DNA of 53,077 nucleotides from Bacillus cereus (GCF_002584535.1 NZ_NUOT01000003.1:1-53077), one strand, 5' to 3'; counted from the stretch's first letter, positions 15,741-24,409 are shown. Numbers and translations: made by a program. The notes: a model not told the origin generated them from the sequence alone.

Positions 15741-15952
15741 CACTCGTGATACAGCATAATATGTCCACATGCGCAGCAATGCTTTGCTGTAATTTCTTGA
15801 AACACTGGATAGTTTTCTTCATCCCTATGTTCAATGAATACCTTTTCAAAACGATACATGTTTTGGGCGTATGCCCAGTCTTGTTTCGTACGTGCATATA
15901 ATGTAGATGAAAAGAACTCTTCTCCACCACAAACTACACATATTTTTTTCAT
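15740..15952 (-). CDS. Small zinc-ribbon protein
   Basis: 70 residues from ATG 15952 (GGGGGGA at 15959 onward is correctly spaced; ATG 15958 touches it). Two CxxC knuckles, CVVCGG at residues ~5-10 and CCACGH near the C-terminus, likely form one treble-clef or ribbon zinc site. Cytosolic. No function recognised; possibly nucleic-acid or protein binding. Confidence 0.65.
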   Translation of the reverse strand: MKKICVVCGGEEFFSSTLYARTKQDWAYAQNMYRFEKVFIEHRDEENYPVFQEITAKHCCACGHIMLYHE

Positions 15953-16001
15953 TCTCATCCCCCCTACGCTTGTCTTACTTCATTTATATGAACATACGCA
16001 T

Positions 16002-16031
16002 AAAAAAAAGACCTTCTATCATTAGAAAGTC
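16002..16031 (-). terminator. Intrinsic terminator
   Basis: On the minus strand GACTTTCTA pairs with TAGAAGGTC, followed by eight T; it overlaps the 3' end of the gene at 16022. Confidence 0.75.
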
Positions 16032-16342
16032 TCTTCCGTAACAAAAAGAAATGTATTAAACATACCTATTCCGCTATACTCTTTCTTTTTACCAGCTTCT
16101 GTTTCAAAAGTTTGTTTCACTGTTATAAAAAATACACCGTTTCGTGTATCTGTGCTTACAAACTTCATTTTTTGTTCTTTCTTGCCTACATTTTGGGTGC
16201 ATTCAAAGCTACCTTGATTACAAATCAATGCATACTTATCCTCTAAATAAGACCTGAAATCAGATTCTTTCGGACAAGTTAAAAGTAGTACTGCAACAAG
16301 AATAATGCTGACAATACCTACCGCTGTATAATATTTCTTCAT
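16022..16342 (-). CDS. Small membrane-anchored/exported protein (DUF4359-like)
   Basis: 106 residues from ATG 16342 with AAAGGAG upstream. One N-terminal hydrophobic helix (~residues 6-23) ends near LLLTCPKESD; the Cys is followed by Pro, which is poor for a lipobox, so a signal anchor is more likely. The rest is a ~80-residue extracytoplasmic domain with two further cysteines (CNQGSFEC) that could form a disulfide. The pattern resembles the Bacillus DUF4359 family. Function unknown. Confidence 0.6.
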   Translation of the reverse strand: MKKYYTAVGIVSIILVAVLLLTCPKESDFRSYLEDKYALICNQGSFECTQNVGKKEQKMKFVSTDTRNGVFFITVKQTFETEAGKKKEYSGIGMFNTFLFVTEETF

Positions 16343-16393
16343 TGTTTCTCCTTTCAAAAAACAAGAAAACTTGACCTAAATTGCCAAGTTCTC

Positions 16394-17242
16394 TTAGTCC
16401 ACAACCCATTGCCACTCTTGTTCTTTCTTATCAAAAATAAGCCAGCCAGTTTCGGTTGCATCTTCTTTTAATTCCTCTATGTTATCTAGTACTTCATCCG
16501 TACTTTCATACGAACCAACTACATACACAGGAATCTCTAAGCCTCTTCTTGACTCAATTTTCCCCGCTAAATCAATGTACAGTCCGTCTTCCATTAAGGG
16601 AACAAGCCCAAGAATAACTTCTTTTGAAATTGCTGGGAATATTTTCGATTTTTGAAAGAAAGAAAATCGTTTTTTTCCAAATGAACCGAGTTTGTACGGA
16701 ATTACTTTGCTAAGCATTCCTACAAAATCAGCAATTCTACGGTAATACACTTTGTTGTACCAACCATCATCATGTGAAAAATAGACAAATCTATTTTTCA
16801 AAAGTGGGAAAAACGCTCTCCCAAGTGGTTCTTTTTTGTGAGCCAAATATAACAATTCTGCAATTTCCTTTGGCTCCAATTCATCTAAATCACTTGCATC
16901 ATCAAAGTCCACCCAACAGAACTCATCAAATTCATCAATCTCTGCTTTCATTAATTTATGTATGTTCTCTTCTTCGACATATTCGAATAAAGTATGATAG
17001 TGAAAATCAGTCCACTCAAAATTATGTTTTAAAAGCAACACTTGATGAAGCGGTGAAGGGATATTACTTGCAAACTCTTCAAATGTAATTCCAGATGTAA
17101 TAAAACAATGACCCCGACGATTACCATTAATATATATCATATTCTTTACTTGGTCAGATCCTCCAGACAAAGCACCTAGCCACCTTCGTTTTAAATGTTT
17201 CAATTCTATAGCATATTTTAACATGAAAAATTTTAGAAACAT
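16394..17242 (-). CDS. Hypothetical protein, B. cereus-type
   Basis: 282 residues if it starts at ATG 17242, or 276 from ATG 17224; neither has a clear ribosome site, so the start is uncertain. Soluble, acidic, with aromatic-rich stretches (HNFEWTDFHYHTLF, EFDEFCWVDFDDASDLDEL) and a C-terminal WLIFDKKEQEWQWVVD. No family recognised. Immediate neighbours run in the same direction but are separated by terminators, so it appears monocistronic. Confidence 0.6.
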   Translation of the reverse strand: MFLKFFMLKYAIELKHLKRRWLGALSGGSDQVKNMIYINGNRRGHCFITSGITFEEFASNIPSPLHQVLLLKHNFEWTDFHYHTLFEYVEEENIHKLMKAEIDEFDEFCWVDFDDASDLDELEPKEIAELLYLAHKKEPLGRAFFPLLKNRFVYFSHDDGWYNKVYYRRIADFVGMLSKVIPYKLGSFGKKRFSFFQKSKIFPAISKEVILGLVPLMEDGLYIDLAGKIESRRGLEIPVYVVGSYESTDEVLDNIEELKEDATETGWLIFDKKEQEWQWVVD

Positions 17243-17301
17243 AGAAAAAACTTCAAAAACTATTTACAATTTCATTAGTTTTATTACATACTGATTACAA
17301 G

Positions 17302-17332
17302 AAAAAAAGCCTATTGAAAAATAGGCTTTTTT
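17302..17332 (-). terminator. Intrinsic terminator of ytfJ
   Basis: AAAAAAGCCTAT pairs with ATAGGCTTTTTT, directly after the ytfJ stop codon. Confidence 0.85.
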
Positions 17333-17756
17333 ACGCGATTTCGTCCGGATTTTGCGGATGATGATTTTCAGTATGCTTTTCATTCTTTTGAAATATGGAT
17401 TGAATCTTATCAATCGTTTGTGGCGCTAACTCAATCATTTTTTCAGCTAGATGTGTAGCATTTTGTAAGTGAAGAATATTCACGCCATCTTTATTCACTA
17501 CAAGAAAAGCTACCGGGGTAATGGAAACACCACCCGCACTTCCACCGCCGAATGCTGGATTACCTTGTGCTCTTTGACCATCATTTGTTTGAAAATCCGA
17601 TCCCCCTGCTCCAAATCCAAACGCTACTTTGGAAACAGTTAACACTACACCGCCGTCAGCCGTCTGAACAGGCTCTCCAACAATCGTATTAACATCGACC
17701 ATTTCCTTTAAATTTTCCATTGCTGCTTTCATTAATCCTTGAATTGGATGATCCAC
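17331..17756 (-). CDS. ytfJ: Sporulation protein YtfJ (GerW family)
   Basis: 141 residues beginning at GTG 17756, nine bases after AAAGGAGG. Typical features: MKAAMENLKEMVDVNTIVGEP, then a glycine-rich core (GFGAGGSDF, AFGGGSAGGVSITPVAFLVV) and a helical C-terminus. YtfJ/GerW proteins are made in the forespore and are needed for germination through L-alanine receptors or inner-membrane lytic-enzyme localisation. Cytosolic; single-gene unit. Confidence 0.9.
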   Translation of the reverse strand: MDHPIQGLMKAAMENLKEMVDVNTIVGEPVQTADGGVVLTVSKVAFGFGAGGSDFQTNDGQRAQGNPAFGGGSAGGVSITPVAFLVVNKDGVNILHLQNATHLAEKMIELAPQTIDKIQSIFQKNEKHTENHHPQNPDEIA

Positions 17757-17888
17757 CGTTCATAACCTCCTTTGTCATATCTTTCCTAGTTTTTCCTAAA
17801 CTTTGTGAACTAAACATAAAATTTTATATTGATTTCAAAAACAATAGGTTTAAATATTCAGAAAAAATAGAACAAGGAAGAGATTATG

Positions 17889-17945
17889 ATGATACGAAAA
17901 TTAACAAAGCGTGATCATGAACAAGTGCTTACCTTTTTAGCATAT
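17889..17945 (+). pseudogene. 5' fragment of GNAT acetyltransferase gene cut by IS remnant
   Basis: After AAGGAAGAG, ATG 17886/17889 opens a frame reading MIRKLTKRDHEQVLTFLA, a typical GNAT N-terminus (strand 1 and helix 1). Around 17940-17945 it runs into the 3' end of an IS3-type orfA on the other strand, and the rest of the gene is missing, also beyond the other IS end. The gene is therefore truncated to ~18 codons by insertion plus deletion. Confidence 0.6.
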
Positions 17946-18213
17946 CACGCAAGGAGGAAATTTCTAAATCCTTTTCACCTAATATCTTTTTCGGTTGATC
18001 ATTTTCCGCCTCTAGTTGTTTGACCTCAGCCGGTGAAACCGCTTCATGACGCCCAGCTACTTGTCAATCATGATCTTGAAAAGCTTTTACCCATTTGTGT
18101 ACTAAGTTTGGACTGAAATCATGCCTTCTAGCTACTAATGCTTTATTTCCAGTTTCTATTACTTCTTGTACCACTTCTTGTTTAAATTCAATAGAATGTT
18201 TTCTTCTTTGCAT
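17929..18213 (-). pseudogene. IS3-family transposase OrfA remnant with in-frame stop
   Basis: The minus-strand frame from ATG 18213 to TAA 17929 encodes 94 codons: MQRRKHSIEFKQEVVQEVIE, then the helix-turn-helix KALVARRHDFSPNLVHKWVK, a TGA at codon 50 (18066-18064), then a leucine-zipper-like KQLEAENDQPKKILGEKDLE. This is the OrfA DNA-binding protein of IS3/IS150-type elements. There is no orfB (DDE domain), so the element is inactive. Confidence 0.85.
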
Positions 18214-18292
18214 AATAAATACCCCCTTAATTGGCTACCTCGAGTATAAAACAACCACTCTTAGTAAGATTCCAAGTTCATTAGGGGGCTAA
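17940..18292 (-). mobile_element. Degenerate IS3-family element (orfA end only)
   Basis: The footprint spans the orfA remnant plus its 5' leader up to the probable terminal region ending near 18290 (TAGCCCCCTAATGAACTTGG read on the minus strand). The orfB half and the second terminal repeat are missing, so terminal repeats and target-site duplication cannot be confirmed; the edges are approximate. Confidence 0.6.
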
Positions 18293-18359
18293 AGAGATAC
18301 TTGCTATACTTCCTTTTCATTTGCCTTTTAAATCACCTTTTCACCCTCCTATTATTTTC

Positions 18360-18722
18360 TCATCCTATTTCTACAATTGGCATTCGGATATTATTTTCTA
18401 GATTCTCAGACTCAATTACAATCGCCATAAGTCCCGTTTCTGAACTCGTTTCATGGAATTCCCCTTTATTCCAGAAGACAGCTTGACCGGGTTGCACTTT
18501 CTTTTTCATTTTATCTGCGCCACAGACAAGTCCTTCCCCTTGCACAATAAGAAGCAGCTGGGGAACAACTGCTTCATGATATCCAATTATTCCTTTTGGT
18601 TGTAAATGCATACAACCAATATGTACCTCTCCCTCATGTTTTACTATATTTGACATAATAAAATTAGAATGAAACACTGCTATGTGATTCCCTACCTTTT
18701 CACTGAAATCGAATATCTTCAT
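18360..18722 (-). CDS. Cupin-domain protein
   Basis: 120 residues, single cupin barrel: GIIGYHEAVVPQLLLIVQGEG (motif 1 with one His and Glu) and PGQAVFWNKGEFHETSSE (motif 2 with His). A metal site is possible but incomplete compared with the usual HxH(x)3-4E. Last gene of a four-gene operon, 24 bases after the GNAT gene, with AGGAGGAGATAAG before ATG. Probable small-molecule binding or isomerase/sensor role; unspecific. Confidence 0.75.
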   Translation of the reverse strand: MKIFDFSEKVGNHIAVFHSNFIMSNIVKHEGEVHIGCMHLQPKGIIGYHEAVVPQLLLIVQGEGLVCGADKMKKKVQPGQAVFWNKGEFHETSSETGLMAIVIESENLENNIRMPIVEIG

Positions 18723-18746
18723 CTTATCTCCTCCTAAATCATCCCC

Positions 18747-19232
18747 CTACACATGTAACACCATTCTTACCGTTTGCATCATGTGTCCCTCAAAGTCTTC
18801 TTCAAATTGCTCTAAAGCTGCAAAGCCCTTTGCTTCATAAAACCGTTTCCCTTTTTCATTTGCTGCTTCTACATGAATATAAATCTTTCTAACCCCTTCT
18901 AAATAGGTAATACCTCTTTGTAATAAAGCTGTCCCAATTCCTTTTCCTTGATGCTCCGGCAATAAATAAATAGCCCCTAATTCTGCTTCATTTTGATATT
19001 TTATAGGTGAAAAGTTAGCAAATCCAACAACTTGATCATCCACTTCTACTACGAATAAGTGTGAATGTTCCAAACGTCGTTTCATCATTTCAAATGAATA
19101 TGCTTGTCCTAAGAATTTATCTTGAATCTCCTGTGGAATAAGTCCTCTATATGTAGCATGCCAAGCCACTTTCGCCACTTCTTGTACAGCAATAATATCT
19201 CGTGCATTCATATCTCTAATTACATACGTCAT
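18747..19232 (-). CDS. GNAT-family N-acetyltransferase
   Basis: 161 residues. GNAT fold with acetyl-CoA pyrophosphate loop LLPEHQGKGIGTALLQRGI (Q/RxxGxG/A) at ~90-108, and the C-terminal ANEKGKRFYEAKGF motif. Its start overlaps the 2H phosphoesterase stop by four bases, indicating translational coupling within the operon. Acceptor substrate not predictable. Confidence 0.88.
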   Translation of the reverse strand: MTYVIRDMNARDIIAVQEVAKVAWHATYRGLIPQEIQDKFLGQAYSFEMMKRRLEHSHLFVVEVDDQVVGFANFSPIKYQNEAELGAIYLLPEHQGKGIGTALLQRGITYLEGVRKIYIHVEAANEKGKRFYEAKGFAALEQFEEDFEGHMMQTVRMVLHV

Positions 19233-19777
19233 ATTAATGTCCCCATTTTTTTTAAGTTGCAGTGTGCTAGCACACTATAAGAAATTGGATTGTTATTTTC
19301 ATAGTTCACTTTAATTAACTTTAAACCTTCTACAATTGCCTTTTGTGTACTAAAATTCTTATATACAAAATCCATTACACAAACGAATTGCTCTCGCTCT
19401 AAACGATTTGCAATCGTACAATGTGGCACCCACTTCTCTGGTACATAATACGACTGCGGGTAATCATGAAAGTCCATAAAATGATTATGAAACAATTGAT
19501 GTAACTCTAGTAACCTTCTCGTTATCGTTGGTGCCAAAAAGATGGTTCCATTTGTAGGGAAAGTACCCACAGAAGAAAATTCAACTGGAAAGCACCCTAT
19601 ATCCTCTGTAAACTCTTCTAATTTCTCTCCATACGCTTTCAAATCCAAAGTATGATAATCAGCCAATGTAATATGAGGCTCTAGGTCTTTATTATGTACA
19701 ATGTCCGTTAGCCCTTCTCTAATCACTTTCATATCCTTCAAAAACTCCTCATCAAATGTAGCAATAACGGCGTACAT
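19229..19777 (-). CDS. 2H phosphoesterase / 2'-5' RNA ligase-like protein
   Basis: 182 residues with the two HxT signature motifs: PHITLADY (His35/Thr37) and VPHCTIAN (~residue 122), the catalytic pair of the 2H family, which opens or closes 2',3'-cyclic phosphates or cleaves 2'-5' linkages in RNA and nucleotides. Second gene of an operon with two acetyltransferases and a cupin: 6 bases after the upstream GNAT, 4-base overlap with the downstream GNAT. Cytosolic. Substrate unknown. Confidence 0.82.
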   Translation of the reverse strand: MYAVIATFDEEFLKDMKVIREGLTDIVHNKDLEPHITLADYHTLDLKAYGEKLEEFTEDIGCFPVEFSSVGTFPTNGTIFLAPTITRRLLELHQLFHNHFMDFHDYPQSYYVPEKWVPHCTIANRLEREQFVCVMDFVYKNFSTQKAIVEGLKLIKVNYENNNPISYSVLAHCNLKKMGTLI

Positions 19778-19783
19778 CTTTCT

Positions 19784-20350
19784 TCACTCCTTTGTTTCTC
19801 TTAACTCTTCCCACTCTTCTCGAATCATTCCCATTCGAATAGAATCATAATATATTCCATTATAGTAACGACATTTTCGCATTCTACCTTCTAATTTCAT
19901 ACCGATTTTTTCTGCGACTTTCATCATTCTTTCATTTCCAGACCAGGTTGTTAGTCCCACCCTACCAATCTCCATGTTTTCAAATAGCAAATCCCTATAT
20001 AATCGCAAGGCTTCTGTTCCATAACCACCATTCCAATACGCTGGGTCATAAATCGTAATCCCTATTTCTAACCAGCGTGACGCCTTATATTCCCAATAGA
20101 AGCCAACTATCCCAATTATTTTTTTATCCGTTTCAATAATAAATTGCGACAGAGGCTCCTCTTTTAGCTTAGACTGTAAACTTTCCATATACACCGGATA
20201 TTTCTGAATAGAAAACGGAAAGTATGGTGCATCCCACTTTTTCCACTCAGGGTTTTCTTCCTTATATATTTGTGAATATAAAGAATGTATATCTTTCTCT
20301 TCTATTTTTCTTACGATCACTTTTTTACCTTGTAAATATATATGTTCCAT
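19784..20350 (-). CDS. RimJ/RimL-type GNAT acetyltransferase
   Basis: 188 residues. Typical RimL-like features: YLQGKKVIVRKIEEKDI at the start, EIGITIYDPAYWNGGYGTEAL (acetyl-CoA loop) and NERMMKVAEKIGMKLEGRMRK near the C-terminus. GGGAGGAAAGT precedes the ATG. First gene of the four-gene minus-strand operon that continues to 18360. Targets of this group are ribosomal proteins, amino groups of antibiotics or small amines. Confidence 0.87.
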   Translation of the reverse strand: MEHIYLQGKKVIVRKIEEKDIHSLYSQIYKEENPEWKKWDAPYFPFSIQKYPVYMESLQSKLKEEPLSQFIIETDKKIIGIVGFYWEYKASRWLEIGITIYDPAYWNGGYGTEALRLYRDLLFENMEIGRVGLTTWSGNERMMKVAEKIGMKLEGRMRKCRYYNGIYYDSIRMGMIREEWEELRETKE

Positions 20351-20484
20351 ACTTTCCTCCCATACTATTAAATAGAATATTAGAATTTAACATACTACTA
20401 ATATTATATTTATTTTTTTAGAAAAATCAAACAATAACGATAACTTTATTGTATAATATTGTAAAAAGATGTCGGAGGGATTTA

Positions 20485-21387
20485 ATGTTACATAAAATAT
20501 CTCAATTCACAATAAAACTTTCATCGATTGTTTTATCACTCTTACTATTGTTAAATTTACCTTATTTATTTGTTACTCAAGGCGGATTCACCTTTCAGCC
20601 GCTTCAATTTTTCAAACAGATTTTTACTATGTTACAAGAAGTTTTATCACCGGAATCCCTTATCGTTCTATCATCAGAAGCGAAGTTCGGCAATCTAAAA
20701 AAAACTCCGTTGTTTCCAACCGTATTAGAACCTTATATATATTCATTTACTGTTTTGTTCACAGCTTTTGTTCTTGCACTCTTTCTTTCATCTAGCATGG
20801 CATTTTTTTATTTTTTAGCAAAAGATTCTATCAAAAGGTGGATAAATCGACTTGTTTTTATATTAGAGGCTGTCCCTGACATGATGATGATGATTTGCTT
20901 ACAAATGTTTTTCATTTGGTTTCTTAGGAAGTTCGGGGAATCTCCAGTCACAATTATTTCTTTTAATGAAAATCGAGCTTATTTACTTCCAATTTTATCT
21001 TTAGCGGTTTTACCTACATTACAAATGTTTCGGATGATGATTTTATATATAAAAGAAGAACATGGAAAACAATATGTAGAGGTTGCATATGGAAAAGGTC
21101 TTTCATCAAGTTATATACTATGTATCCACTTATTTAAAAATATATCTATTCACTTCTTCCACCATTTAAAAACAATTTTTGTTTTCTTACTTTCTAACTT
21201 GTTCATTTTAGAATTTATTTTTAATATGAAGGGCATTATTCAATTTTTATTTAGCAAGGCGTTTGTTTCACCTTCTGCTACATTTATCATACTTATCATG
21301 ATTATTTTACCGTTTTATATTATCTTTCAAATAATCTCTTTAATGATGAATAGGTGGCAAAAACAAATAAAAGGAGAAACTCTATGA
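20485..21387 (+). CDS. ABC transporter permease, DppB/OppB-like, orphan pair
   Basis: 300 residues from ATG 20485 (CGGAGGGATTTA upstream). About six membrane helices with the cytoplasmic coupling (EAA-like) loop YVEVAYGKGLSSSYILCIH, as in oligopeptide/nickel permeases of the BPD_transp_1 family. Its stop codon overlaps the next permease start (ATGA at 21384-21387). No gene for an ATPase or binding protein is adjacent, which is unusual; the pair must borrow partners or have a different role. Confidence 0.8.
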   Translation: MLHKISQFTIKLSSIVLSLLLLLNLPYLFVTQGGFTFQPLQFFKQIFTMLQEVLSPESLIVLSSEAKFGNLKKTPLFPTVLEPYIYSFTVLFTAFVLALFLSSSMAFFYFLAKDSIKRWINRLVFILEAVPDMMMMICLQMFFIWFLRKFGESPVTIISFNENRAYLLPILSLAVLPTLQMFRMMILYIKEEHGKQYVEVAYGKGLSSSYILCIHLFKNISIHFFHHLKTIFVFLLSNLFILEFIFNMKGIIQFLFSKAFVSPSATFIILIMIILPFYIIFQIISLMMNRWQKQIKGETL

Positions 21388-22424
21388 AATCTATTTGGAA
21401 ATCAAAACGTTTTTTAGTCGGATTCATTTATCTTTTTGCATTAGTTACAGCTAGCTGTATTTATAGTTTGTTCTTTAAAGATAGTATACCAGAGGCACCT
21501 CTGTTGCTTTATAATGACAAGAATGAGTTACTTGGAAAGGCACCCTTTTCACCATCTTTAATGCCACCTTTTGGCTCTGACCGTTTTGGAGAATCGATCT
21601 TCTTACAAATTTTAGACGGAGCTAAATTTACAATTTTATTTGCTGTTGCAATTAGTTTATTACGTATTTTATTTGGGACATGTTTAGGTATCCTATTAAG
21701 CTTATACGCAGCAAAATGTAAAAGATTTTTCCAGGCATGTTCAGAGGTATTTTATTATATCCCAACTGTATTTATCGCATTTATGCTCATTACACCGGTT
21801 AATATTGAAATCACATCAAATGCAGATCGACTAAGTCCAAATATCCCATTTGCACTTTATCAAGCTATCATACTCATTTTTATTGCTCTCCCTACAATTT
21901 CTTTTTATATTTCATCAGAAGTTGATGAGTTTATGAAACAAGATTATATATTGAGCTCACAATTAATGGGGGCAAGCCGTTTTCATATTATTAAAAAACA
22001 CTTGCGTGTCTTATTATTAGACCGAGCATTTGTTTTATTTATGGAGCATATTGTCCAAACACTCATACTTATGATCCATCTAGCATTACTTAACATTATA
22101 ATCGGTGGGATACAACTGAAAGAAATGGACCAAGGTGAGTTCAAACCTGTTTCACTCTCGAATGATTGGGCAGGCCTTATTGGATTAAATCGTTATGAAA
22201 TGAGTCTTTCATTATGGATTATCTTTTATACACTCATCACATTCTTTATTACTATACTTTTCATTAAACTTATGACTATTGGAATTCAAGATGCCCTAAA
22301 AACAAGGAGTTCGCAAGTAATAATAGTACAACCTGTTCAAGATCAAAAAATATATGTGAAAAATAAAGATTCTTTTTCATTTGCTTCTTTAGAGAAAAGA
22401 AAACGGTCTTCATTACATTTGTAA
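21384..22424 (+). CDS. ABC transporter permease, DppC/OppC-like, orphan pair
   Basis: 346 residues from ATG 21384. The first membrane helix is followed by a ~60-residue external segment with SLMPPFGSDRFGESIF, the DppC-type 'HPxGTDxxGRD' region in divergent form, then five more helices with the coupling loop LSSQLMGASRFHIIKKH. A Lys/Arg/Ser tail ends the protein. Translationally coupled to the previous permease; followed by a terminator, so the operon is permease-only. Confidence 0.8.
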   Translation: MKSIWKSKRFLVGFIYLFALVTASCIYSLFFKDSIPEAPLLLYNDKNELLGKAPFSPSLMPPFGSDRFGESIFLQILDGAKFTILFAVAISLLRILFGTCLGILLSLYAAKCKRFFQACSEVFYYIPTVFIAFMLITPVNIEITSNADRLSPNIPFALYQAIILIFIALPTISFYISSEVDEFMKQDYILSSQLMGASRFHIIKKHLRVLLLDRAFVLFMEHIVQTLILMIHLALLNIIIGGIQLKEMDQGEFKPVSLSNDWAGLIGLNRYEMSLSLWIIFYTLITFFITILFIKLMTIGIQDALKTRSSQVIIVQPVQDQKIYVKNKDSFSFASLEKRKRSSLHL

Positions 22425-22513
22425 AAAATGATTGAACTTATACAAAAGAAAAACTATTTGTTAATCTATACTTTTTATATTAATGCAAATTCGCTCCCAA
22501 AGCCTACAACATA

Positions 22514-22547
22514 GAAAATAGGGGGATAAGTTCCCCCTATTTTCTCT
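22514..22547. terminator. Bidirectional terminator
   Basis: GAAAATAGGGGGA pairs with TCCCCCTATTTTC between the convergent permease operon and phosphatase gene. Confidence 0.85.
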
Positions 22548-22549
22548 CA

Positions 22550-23676
22550 TTAGCTAACTGTCTTAATCTTTTTCTCACTTAACCTAAGTAAAATCCCTTT
22601 CTCTATCCAGCCTTCCACACCATCTTTTTTTATTAAATCATATCCCGTACAGCTATCATCAATAAGTGAAACAATATCACCTTTCCTTACACTTATTTGC
22701 GCACAAGAAATATCGGTTTTAACAGTATAATTACCTGCTTCATCTTGCTTTATATATTCATTTTTAACATATAATCGTTTATTTGTTTCTATTTGTTTGC
22801 ATACTGTAAAATCATCATTTCCTTCAACTGGTACGATATGATAATACGGATACATGACTCCACCTTGCATCATTGGTTCCGCATTAAAATCCGCTAAAAT
22901 TTCATATTGTGAAAAATGATCTACATCTGTAGATGAAAACACATCTCTAGAAATTGATCTATGAATGATAAATGCATTTAATTGTCCCGCTTCTTTAATA
23001 GTATTCCCGCCATCAATCGCAATTATTTTTTTATTTTCATCGATAACTGGATTATTAGATGGTGCCTCTTCAGAATAATTAACAACAGGCCAATGTCCAA
23101 CTATTGCATACTTATTTGCGCGATGTGACTTAGTAAAAAACTCCGGCATTGCAAACGCATTTTTCCGTTCGGTCTTCTTCCAATCTTCTATATCCTCAAG
23201 TCCTGCATGCACAAAAATATAGTCCTCTGTTTCAATAGCAGTTGGTAATTCCGTGAGCCAATTAATCTCTTTTGAAAAACAGCTCATTAATATATCTTTT
23301 ACCTCACCAATATCCGTCTCTTCATTAATATGAAAATCTAATTGGGAAAGCCATTCATTAAAGATAGAATACTTTCTCGTACATAAATAGTTTATTAACC
23401 CGGGATTTTTATTTAAAAGAGCCTCAACTAAAGCTTCACAATTCCCCTCAACAACATGTACCTTTTGATTCTGTGCTGAAAGTTCCATGACATAGTTTAC
23501 AACACCATTACTATTTCTTCCTTTTTCACAAAGATCACCATTAATTATTAAATAATCTTCTGCACTAAAATTAACTTTGCTTAATAGTTTTTTAAAAAGC
23601 TCTAGCTCTCCATGAATATCAGAAATAACAATAACTCTTCCGTCGTTTGGAATTGATATTTTTTTATTTTATCCAA
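22550..23676 (-). pseudogene. Calcineurin-like metallophosphatase with SH3-like C-terminus, frameshifted near its start
   Basis: Reading back from the stop at 22550 the frame stays open to 23657 and includes the full phosphatase N-terminus: ISDIHGELELF, INGDLCEKG, VEGNCEALVE, VHAG, IVGHWPV. It has no start codon there; an in-frame TAA lies just upstream. The likely start, TTG 23676 (MDKIKK) after AAAAAAGGGGCG, is out of frame by one base across a run of seven T (23659-23665, A on the coding strand); eight would restore a ~375-residue protein. Residues ~325-370 resemble an SH3b domain. GNCE replaces the usual GNHE, as in YfcE-type enzymes. If translation starts at ATG 23488 the first metal ligands are lost. 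Confidence 0.75.
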
Positions 23677-23852
23677 TATAGACGCCCCTTTTTTCATTTA
23701 CAGCTTTCTACATATTTAAATGTTTTTTCATCATTTCATAAAAACAATTCGACAAAATACCCTATTACACCTTTTTTTCACTTATTTCTGTTATAACAAA
23801 AAAATAGCAGATTCTATATCCTATCACATTTAGAATCTACTATTTTTCTTCA

Positions 23853-24278
23853 CTATTGTAGCTCTTTACAAAAAGCATAACTTACCTTATCATATCCTTC
23901 TCTTTCATAAAATCTATGTGCATTAATTCTTGGAAACGCTGACGTCAAAACAACCGAACTACATTCCTTTTCTGCTCCCCACTCCTCTATATATGATAAT
24001 AATGCTTTACCATATCCTTTGGAGCGATGAGCCTCTGCCGTTACAAGATCATATACAAAAACATGTTTCTTATTATAAAAATTCGTACATATCGCTACCC
24101 CAGCAAGGCTCACCACCTCATTTTCTTCATTATACAAAGAAAATAATTGATAACGTTCCTCTTTCATCTGATGAAATAAAGATTGCACTTCCTCTTTTGT
24201 AAGTGCAGTTCGTAATTGTTGTAAAACGGGTAATACTCCTTCTAATTGCTCCTTTGTTTTTATTTCCTTAACATTCAT
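23853..24278 (-). CDS. GNAT-family N-acetyltransferase divergent from MocR regulator
   Basis: 141 residues with the acetyl-CoA loop AHRSKGYGKALLSYIEEW and the C-terminal INAHRFYEREGYDK motif. GGGGGAGATTACTG precedes the ATG. It faces the MocR-type gene across 131 bases that hold repeated GGCAGTTT-like boxes, so it is the probable regulatory target. Substrate unknown; a link to PLP, amino-acid or GABA-type metabolism is an inference from the regulator family. Confidence 0.85.
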   Translation of the reverse strand: MNVKEIKTKEQLEGVLPVLQQLRTALTKEEVQSLFHQMKEERYQLFSLYNEENEVVSLAGVAICTNFYNKKHVFVYDLVTAEAHRSKGYGKALLSYIEEWGAEKECSSVVLTSAFPRINAHRFYEREGYDKVSYAFCKELQ

Positions 24279-24339
24279 CAGTAATCTCCCCCTAACTATT
24301 TATAAAATTTTCTAAATGTTATATCATTACTATAAATAG

Positions 24340-24392
24340 AAACTGCCCTTTCCTTAAGTGGCAGTTTAATTCTTTTTTATAAGGACAGTTTT
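24340..24392. promoter_or_regulatory. Candidate MocR operator: one inverted and two direct repeats
   Basis: AAACTGCCCTTT (24340-24351, reading AAAGGGCAGTTT on the minus strand), AAGTGGCAGTTT (24356-24367) and AAGGACAGTTTT (24381-24392). The two direct copies start 25 bases apart; the third is inverted. Tandem direct boxes plus an inverted box are typical of MocR regulators such as PdxR and GabR. The last box touches the ribosome site of the regulator gene, suggesting autoregulation. Confidence 0.55.
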
Positions 24393-24409
24393 AAGGGAGG
24401 GCGTATACA

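Noticed and set aside
18301-18486. + strand frame opposite the cupin gene
   Set aside because: Antisense shadow; phenylalanine/leucine-rich translation without a ribosome site.
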